Source: Salinibacillus xinjiangensis (GTDB lineage: Bacteria > Bacillota > Bacilli > Bacillales > Alkalibacillaceae). Taken from it: a stretch of 64,000 nt of DNA. Where the stretch lies: assembly GCF_009649735.1 (NCBI RefSeq), contig NZ_WJNH01000001.1:1-64000 (forward strand). The letters are read 5' to 3'. The position numbers were made by a program, and so were the translations under genes. Positions 58,942-64,000 of the stretch are shown in pieces (the first letter of the stretch is position 1; each line of letters opens with the position of its first letter). The notes beneath the pieces were generated by a model, which saw nothing but the letters and a program-made list of their open reading frames with translations, made no database searches and was not told where the DNA came from.

Positions 58942-60864
58942 CTACTTAAACTTTCGCTTCCCGATCAAGTACGTAAAAATAAACGGTACAATAATAACAA
59001 TAATCATTCCGATAATAAAGGATAGCCAGCTGCCGGATACAATAGAAAGTGGCGCTGGAATTCCTCCGACCCCAATGGAACTAGCTTTTACGTGCTGGAA
59101 CGTAATGAACGCACCGCCGATTGCTGTACCTAAAACAGCAGCATAGAATGGGTATTTATAGCGTAAGTTCACCCCGAACATCGCAGGCTCAGTAATACCT
59201 AACCACGCTGAAATCCCTGAAGTACCTGCAAGACCTTTAAGCTTTTCATCTTTAGCAAGTAACATCATCGCAAATACGGCTGAACCTTGCGCGATATTGG
59301 ATAATGCCAAAATTGGCCATAGGAATGTAGTACCTGTGCTACCAATCAACTGTAAGTCCACTGCCAAGAATGTATGGTGCATACCCGTAATAACTAATGG
59401 AGCGTAAAGAGCACCATATAAGAATCCACCAATCATTGGGAAGGCTTCAAATACGGACACAACCGCGTTGGTAATTCCATTTCCGATTGTAAATGTGATT
59501 GGTCCAATAATAATAAATGCTAAGAAACCTGTTACTAATAAAGCAATTGGCGCTACGACTAATAGCTGTAATGAATCAATGACACGCTTTTTAAGGAAAA
59601 TTTCAATTTTAGACATCACCCATGATGCTAAGAGGACAGGTAATACTTGTCCTTGATAACCTACTTTTTCAACCTCAAATCCAAACAAGTTCCAGGTTGG
59701 AATTGTTCCTTCTTTTAACGCTGCACCATAGCCCCAAGCATTCATGAGGTCTGGATGTACGAGAATTAAACCTAAAACAACACCTAATAGTTCATTTCCA
59801 CCAAACCGTTTCACAGCCGACCAACCAATTAATGCTGGTAGGAACGTAAAGGCGGTGTTCGCAATGATATTAATCATGTCGGCAATTCCAGCCCACTGTG
59901 GGTATGCCTCAATAATAGATTGATCGCCAAAAATTGGATTAACTAGAATGTTGTTAATCCCCATAAGTAAACCAGCTGTAACAATTGCCGGTAGAATCGG
60001 AATAAAAATATCTGCTAGTGTTTTAATTCCGCGCTGTAATGCGTTTTGTTTTTTCCCGCCAAGAGCTTTGACATCATCCTTAGATGCTTCCTGAATGCCT
60101 GTTGCATCCACCATTGCTCGATAAACCTTATCCACGGTACCTTGTCCAATTACAACTTGGAATTGACCATTCGTTGAGAATGACCCTTTCACAACATCAA
60201 GGTTTTCTAACGCTTCTTGGTCAACCTTTTCATCGTCTGCTAAAGCAAAACGAAGACGTGTAACACAGTGAGTAGCTGCGTCGATATTCTCCACACCACC
60301 AACGGCAGCTACTATTTCCTCAGCTTCATTTCCGTATGGGTTATTGTTGTTTTTATTATTCGCTGTTGCTTGAGGATTGTTTCCGTTTACATTTGCTTGG
60401 AATAAAGATGAATTTCCAGCTTGTACGCTTGATTCAGATGTCTTCTCAAATGTTGAAAGCACATCACCATTCGTAATAATAATTGGTGTAATTAAACTTT
60501 TTGCATTCTTCTTTACATAATCCATATCAAACGTTACAAGCGAATCGCCAACCTTCACCTTATCTCCTTGATTGACATGTGCTTCAAAGCCCTTCCCTTC
60601 TAAGGAAACGGTTTCCAAGCCAATATGAATTAAGACCTCCACACCGTCTTGACTGCGTAATCCCACAGCATGCTTGGTTGGGAAAATTTGTACAACCTCT
60701 CCATCCACTGGAGATACGACCTTCCCTTCACTTGGCTCAATCGCCAATCCATCGCCCATCATTTTTTGAGCAAATGTCGGATCCGGAACCTGCCCAAGCT
60801 GTTTAACCTCTCCACTTAGGGGAGCGAATATATTTCCATTGAAAACTCCTTGTTGTTTATTCAC
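58942..60864 (-). CDS. treP: PTS trehalose permease, EIIA-EIIB-EIIC fusion
   Basis: A 640-residue permease that imports trehalose as trehalose-6-phosphate. Unlike B. subtilis TreP (EIIBC only), it carries an N-terminal EIIA-Glc-type domain (about 10-150; His80 in VEVLIHIGLETVSLEGKGF), a Gln/Asn-rich linker (about 155-178), the EIIB domain with phosphorylatable Cys200 (DAATHCVTRLRFAL) and the EIIC domain with about 10 helices (GGIPAPLSIV near the end). GTG start (60862-60864) with GGGAGG eight nt upstream. First gene of the tre operon. Confidence 0.95.
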   Translation of the reverse strand: MNKQQGVFNGNIFAPLSGEVKQLGQVPDPTFAQKMMGDGLAIEPSEGKVVSPVDGEVVQIFPTKHAVGLRSQDGVEVLIHIGLETVSLEGKGFEAHVNQGDKVKVGDSLVTFDMDYVKKNAKSLITPIIITNGDVLSTFEKTSESSVQAGNSSLFQANVNGNNPQATANNKNNNNPYGNEAEEIVAAVGGVENIDAATHCVTRLRFALADDEKVDQEALENLDVVKGSFSTNGQFQVVIGQGTVDKVYRAMVDATGIQEASKDDVKALGGKKQNALQRGIKTLADIFIPILPAIVTAGLLMGINNILVNPIFGDQSIIEAYPQWAGIADMINIIANTAFTFLPALIGWSAVKRFGGNELLGVVLGLILVHPDLMNAWGYGAALKEGTIPTWNLFGFEVEKVGYQGQVLPVLLASWVMSKIEIFLKKRVIDSLQLLVVAPIALLVTGFLAFIIIGPITFTIGNGITNAVVSVFEAFPMIGGFLYGALYAPLVITGMHHTFLAVDLQLIGSTGTTFLWPILALSNIAQGSAVFAMMLLAKDEKLKGLAGTSGISAWLGITEPAMFGVNLRYKYPFYAAVLGTAIGGAFITFQHVKASSIGVGGIPAPLSIVSGSWLSFIIGMIIVIIVPFIFTYLIGKRKFK

Positions 60865-60899
60865 CAGGATGTCCTCCCTTTGTTCACATTTATAAAAAG

Positions 60900-60951
60900 T
60901 TGTATATACAAGTTACGAATTTATTATATCTTGTATATACAAGTTGTGCAA
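60900..60951 (-). promoter_or_regulatory. tre operon promoter with two TreR operators
   Basis: TTGCAC (60946-60951), 17 nt, TATAAT (60923-60928) on the minus strand. The 12-bp palindrome TTGTATATACAA occurs twice: inside the spacer (60931-60942) and just past the start site (60900-60911), 31 bp apart, so TreR can block both binding and escape. Confidence 0.88.
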
Positions 60952-60960
60952 GGGCTTTCA
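60947..60960 (-). promoter_or_regulatory. Possible cre site at the tre promoter
   Basis: TGAAAGCCCTTGCA matches 12 of 14 positions of the cre consensus, but the central CG is CC. It overlaps the -35 box. CcpA control of tre is expected from B. subtilis, but the site is weak. Confidence 0.35.
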
Positions 60961-61012
60961 ATTATTTTCATAATTTAATATTTTTTGAGTGTATAGGCCG
61001 GTTTTACAGCTT

Positions 61013-61343
61013 ATCAATCTAAGTGTGATAGAGGGATCCCATCATTTTTGCACAGGATTAAGCCAGATTCTTCGACTTTCCCGTCAGTTAATAGAGGAAT
61101 TCGGTCACAGTATGACGGAATCCAGTCTGCTCAAATTGGCACAATTGGCATCCCGTCTACGTGCAGCTTATTCCAGTCAGATGTTCTAAGAATCACTTTA
61201 GTTCAAACCTGATTCATGTCAACTAATGCCACATTCCTGCCACTTCTCCGCTAATTCCGTCTACACGTTTTATTCACGTCAACATGGGCAATATTCATGT
61301 CACATCACCTCCTATTTCGATCAGAAGTGCACCCATTCACGCC
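61013..61343. repeat. 21-bp-period degenerate array, core ATTCACGTC
   Basis: Variants of ATTCACGTC (ATCCCATC, ATTAAGCC, TTCCCGTC, ATTCGGTC, ATCCAGTC, ATCCCGTC, TTCCAGTC, ATCACTTT, TTCATGTC, TTCCTGCC, TTCACGTC, TTTCGATC, TTCACGCC) end at 61043, 61064, 61085, 61106, 61127, 61157, 61178, 61199, 61220, 61241, about 61262, 61280, 61301, 61322 and 61343: steps of 21 bp with one 30-bp and one 18/19-bp step. It lies between the tre promoter and the terminator of the next gene upstream. The open frame at 60989-61189 is judged accidental. Confidence 0.78.
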
Positions 61344-61369
61344 CGAGACCTTTCACCTTATAAACTATG

Positions 61370-61416
61370 TAAATAATAAAACCCAAGCAAGGTCTAATAA
61401 CAACCTCACTTGGGTT
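61370..61416 (-). terminator. Terminator of the lipoprotein gene
   Basis: AACCCAAG and CTTGGGTT with an inner AGG/CCT pair, then TTTATTATTT on the minus strand. Confidence 0.7.
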
Positions 61417-61429
61417 AAAATACGCCAAA

Positions 61430-62017
61430 TTATTGAGCAACCGGAACGAGTGTCGTGCCCATCAATCCAGATTCTTCCTCATATAAATTCACATTAAATC
61501 CACCATTACCATTTTCATCTCCTGCGCTAAGCATATACATTCCATCCATCTTCATTTCACTTGCTATTGTGTAGCCTTTTTCTTCGGCAAAAGATTTATA
61601 GGTTTCAAAGGTTGCCTCGATATCGCCTTGGAATTGAAAGGTAACACTATGAGCCTTTTTACCATCCTCTGTCATCGTTTGAATTGATATAATCTTGGCT
61701 CCGTCTGGCAGAGGAAAATCGGAAGGAAAATCATCTGGTAATGAAAGATTTTCACCAGTTTGACTATCAAGGGTACTATTGCCATCAGAAGCAGAAAAGT
61801 TAGCCGTTTCTCCGTCAGAGCTAATGTTAAAGCTTTCTTGTTCGCCTTGTTCATTCTCCATGGTAATATCTAAGTTCCCATCCTCGACATCCTTGAAATC
61901 AATGGTCACATCCTCCCCATTTTCACCACCTGGTAAAGTAATGCTACTACATCCAGCCAAGAACAATCCAAATAACAACAACCCCATGAGTGTGAGTCGA
62001 AGTTTCACTTTCTCCAT
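61430..62017 (-). CDS. Lipoprotein of unknown function
   Basis: A 195-residue lipoprotein. The signal peptide (KLRLTLMGLLLFGLFLAGC) ends in lipobox LAGC. An acidic Gly/Asp/Glu-rich region with SDGETANFSASDGNS follows (about 35-95). The C-terminal half, from PDDFPSDFPLPDGAKIIS to the end, looks like a small compact alpha/beta domain (VTFQFQGDIEATFETYKSFAEEKGYTIASE) seen in other Bacillus lipoproteins. The start at 62017 has AGGAAGGG close by; a GTG four codons on is an alternative. I do not recognise a function. Confidence 0.8.
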   Translation of the reverse strand: MEKVKLRLTLMGLLLFGLFLAGCSSITLPGGENGEDVTIDFKDVEDGNLDITMENEQGEQESFNISSDGETANFSASDGNSTLDSQTGENLSLPDDFPSDFPLPDGAKIISIQTMTEDGKKAHSVTFQFQGDIEATFETYKSFAEEKGYTIASEMKMDGMYMLSAGDENGNGGFNVNLYEEESGLMGTTLVPVAQ

Positions 62018-62184
62018 TCCCTTCCTGTAATTTATTGAAATGCAACAGAATTCACATACGATTTCATTCTCGTAATCCACTAGTATGTTTTCTGAAACTT
62101 TACCACAGGGAGGAAATATTGGAAATTATACTTTAGTATAAAATTATAGGTAGACAATGGGCATTTAGAATAGAGAGTGAGAGC

Positions 62185-62226
62185 AAAAGTAAATCCCAAA
62201 CACGGAAGCCACCATGTTTGGGATTT
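62185..62226 (-). terminator. minJ terminator
   Basis: AAATCCCAAACA and TGTTTGGGATTT (12 bp) around a 12-nt loop, then ACTTTTGC on the minus strand. Confidence 0.7.
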
Positions 62227-62234
62227 TGAACACT

Positions 62235-63467
62235 TTAATTCACTTGTTGTTCTTCCTGGACAACGACTGAGGTTGGGATGTCCTGGTACAATCGAAATCT
62301 TGGCTTTTCCTTTACAAAAATCAGCCCAAGCTCATGATGATCTCCTTCAAACATAGGACCCTGCACAAAGCGAAGCTCACCTTCGTGGTTACGAACCTCT
62401 AGCTTACAGAAGGTTCTGCTTTCCTGTAACGCATCATAAAATTCCTGTTCGTTTGATACCTGAATTTGATGTACTCTTTCGACATGCTCCCCAGCTTGAA
62501 GGCCCATTTTATCAGCTGGTGAATCCTGAATCACAGATAGAATCACCAAGCTGTCGGGTTGTGGTCTGAAAATACTTGGCTTTTCTAAATCAACAAAACG
62601 AATGGAAAGTTGAATGAGAACTCGGCCTAATAGAGTAACAGCAGCGCCTATATAAACGAAAATAGGATCATAAAATCCTCCTGCAGCAAAAAGGGCTGTC
62701 ACAGAGGCTAGTCCTAACATCCATTTGCCAAAAAGCTTGGAGCCATGCTCTGAATAGAGTCCTTGGAAGGATTGCTGAATACCAATGAGCAATGGGACGA
62801 GCATGAACCCATAGCCTTGTTCGCCAATTGGAAGCACCGGCCACCATGGCGCTAAACTTGCAATGGCTCCTCCTGGGATTGGGATGAGTAATGGAACGAC
62901 GCTAAGCCGTTTTACTACATGAAGTCCAATATATTTTCCACGCTTCCCTTTGATCAATTCCGGAAAGGCATATTCCTTTTTAGCGGTAAACCATAATAAT
63001 GCTTCGATTACCAATAGTACAGCAGCTAAACTTAGAAGTAATGGAAAGCTAATAGAATTTAATTCCACCTGCCATTGGCTCGGAATCTGCTCAATCGGAT
63101 ATTGACGTAGCAACCAAATGATAAAAATGGCACCTGTTATAAAATAACCTGAAGAAAGGAAGAAAAGTCTTCCTGTAATGGACCCTAAAATTGCCAGAAT
63201 GGATAGAACCAATACTACTGGATAGGTCATAGTACCTCCGATCGTAATCAACCCAGCCGAGATTATGATTCCTGATAGCAGGCTTAACAGCCATGTTCTT
63301 CCCCATTCTGCACCAAAAGAGTACACACTGGAGCTAAATTCATGTCGTTCATTTTTTCTCCGATAGTAGGATGTAATTATCGTTAATAATAGAGCCCAGT
63401 AGAATAAGGGTTGAAGGAAGAGCCAAAGCATACCCCTTCCGATTTCAACTAGCCAAATATTTATCAC
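62235..63467 (-). CDS. minJ: PDZ-domain membrane protein, cell-division topological determinant MinJ
   Basis: A 410-residue protein with about seven to eight membrane helices in the first 290 residues and a C-terminal PDZ domain (about 300-385; VILSVIQDSPADKMGLQAGEHVERVHQIQVSNEQEFYDALQ). This layout and the position next to ctpB match MinJ (YvjD), which bridges DivIVA and MinD at poles and septa. GTG start (63465-63467) with GGAGGG upstream. Confidence 0.9.
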   Translation of the reverse strand: MINIWLVEIGRGMLWLFLQPLFYWALLLTIITSYYRRKNERHEFSSSVYSFGAEWGRTWLLSLLSGIIISAGLITIGGTMTYPVVLVLSILAILGSITGRLFFLSSGYFITGAIFIIWLLRQYPIEQIPSQWQVELNSISFPLLLSLAAVLLVIEALLWFTAKKEYAFPELIKGKRGKYIGLHVVKRLSVVPLLIPIPGGAIASLAPWWPVLPIGEQGYGFMLVPLLIGIQQSFQGLYSEHGSKLFGKWMLGLASVTALFAAGGFYDPIFVYIGAAVTLLGRVLIQLSIRFVDLEKPSIFRPQPDSLVILSVIQDSPADKMGLQAGEHVERVHQIQVSNEQEFYDALQESRTFCKLEVRNHEGELRFVQGPMFEGDHHELGLIFVKEKPRFRLYQDIPTSVVVQEEQQVN

Positions 63468-63582
63468 ATTGTACCCTCCGATACGAAAAGCTTAGTTACT
63501 ATAAATTCTACAAGACTATTGCATTTCCTGCTAGTATATTACATTAATTCTGTTCAGATGGAATAAATTTCCAAAAAAATCG

Positions 63583-63627
63583 AGCAAAAAAAGCACCGCA
63601 GTGTTACGACCTACACTACGGTGCTTT
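63583..63627 (-). terminator. ctpB terminator
   Basis: AAAGCACCG(T)AGTG and CACT(G)CGGTGCTTT around a 10-nt loop right after the stop, followed by seven T on the minus strand. Confidence 0.85.
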
Positions 63628-63631
63628 TGTA

Positions 63632-64000
63632 TTAATATAATTCATTTAAAGCCTCTTGAAGCTGTTTATCATTTTTTTGATTTCTGACCGCATCAATCAC
63701 TTTTTGTTGCAATTTTTGGCCAGTTTCTTCGTTGATAACTCCAGTAGCATTTAAATCGTTTTCCTGTTGAAAGGCTTGAACAGCCTCTTCGGTTTGCTTA
63801 CTGAAATAGCCATCGGTACGACCAGGATCATAGCCGATTCCTTCCAGCATTTTTTGCACGTTGGCGATTTTTTCATCGTTCATATTGTATTCAAATGGCT
63901 CTTCCACTTCAACCGGACTCGTGTAGAAGAACTCTGGTTGTTCAACTTCCATCGTCGGTTTTACTCCTTTTTCATTAATCCATTTTCCATCCGGAGTTAA
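63632..64000 (-). CDS. ctpB: C-terminal part of carboxy-terminal processing protease CtpB
   Basis: The last 122 codons of a gene that runs off the right edge; the frame is open from the edge and no start is needed inside. It begins LTPDGKWINEKGVKPTMEVEQP, the end of an S41 protease domain, followed by a PG_binding_1 domain (about 50-105: NVQKMLEGIGYDPGRTDGYFSKQTEEAVQAFQQENDLNATG) and a Gln/Lys-rich tail. CtpB/CtpA proteases cut SpoIVFA during sporulation or act in the envelope. Adjacent to minJ as in B. subtilis. Confidence 0.9.
   Translation of the reverse strand, partial: LTPDGKWINEKGVKPTMEVEQPEFFYTSPVEVEEPFEYNMNDEKIANVQKMLEGIGYDPGRTDGYFSKQTEEAVQAFQQENDLNATGVINEETGQKLQQKVIDAVRNQKNDKQLQEALNELY

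Noticed and set aside
60989-61189. 66-residue open frame upstream of treP
   Set aside because: It lies inside the third 21-bp array, has no ribosome binding site and no recognisable family.

Overview
The window is a chromosomal segment of a low-to-moderate-GC, endospore-forming member of the Bacillaceae. It carries a tricistronic GerA-type spore germinant receptor operon, crh, hprK, bshB2/yojF (bacillithiol), minJ and ctpB, and its gene blocks are those of the Bacillus subtilis 3.4-3.6 Mb region in compacted, rearranged order. Most genes lie on the minus strand. Species cannot be fixed from the sequence alone.

Layout. 1-420: start of a small gene and a decayed tyrosine recombinase. 421-4317 (-): ger operon behind a sigma-G-like promoter. 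4870-5215 (-): a decayed ECF sigma factor. 5290-7422 (+): arsR, SRPBCC and VOC genes with a clear self-operator. 7706-8347 (-): ssrA (tmRNA), split in its T arm by a 280-nt group I intron. 8446-8907 (-): smpB; two GNAT genes (+); rnr, an Est30-type carboxylesterase and secG (-). 14398-16384 (+): ptsHI. 16552-16668 (-): a 38-residue zinc-ribbon gene missed by simple ORF cut-offs. 16861-24006 (-): cggR-gapA-pgk-tpiA-gpmI-eno with a CggR operator. 24132-25669 (-): rpoN and a glutaredoxin-like gene; tRNA-Arg(CCG); clpP (+) with a CtsR box. 27051-33352 (-): crh, whiA, yvcK, rapZ, a Nudix gene, trxB and a TPR gene. 33555-35567 (+): PBP3-type transpeptidase. 35949-43350 (-): glpD, glpK (with cre), yvoF, ppaX, yvoD, lgt, hprK. 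43943-51569 (-): yvlD, yvlB, bshB2, yojF, uvrA, uvrB. 51722-54421 (-): SGNH hydrolase and a large STAND-LuxR regulator. 54794-60864 (-): trehalose operon treP-treA-treR plus an oligo-1,6-glucosidase. 61430-64000 (-): a lipoprotein, minJ and the C-terminal part of ctpB.

Physiology. Much of the window is one carbon-control circuit: HPr and EI phosphorylate sugars and the trehalose permease; HprK phosphorylates HPr and Crh on Ser46; cre boxes sit at glpK and possibly treP; CggR senses glycolytic flux over the gapA operon; TreR controls trehalose use. Other blocks serve ribosome rescue (ssrA, smpB, rnr), stress proteolysis (clpP), nucleotide excision repair (uvrBA), envelope biogenesis (lgt, PBP3, minJ, ctpB) and germination.

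Most unusual content: (i) the tmRNA group I intron; (ii) three intergenic arrays of short degenerate motifs repeating at almost exactly 21 bp (two helical turns) at 35655-35942, 43507-43868 and 61013-61343, with two different core motifs; (iii) dispersed palindromes sharing GGGGACTGTCCCC; (iv) a long dispersed hairpin repeat that supplies the cggR stop codon.
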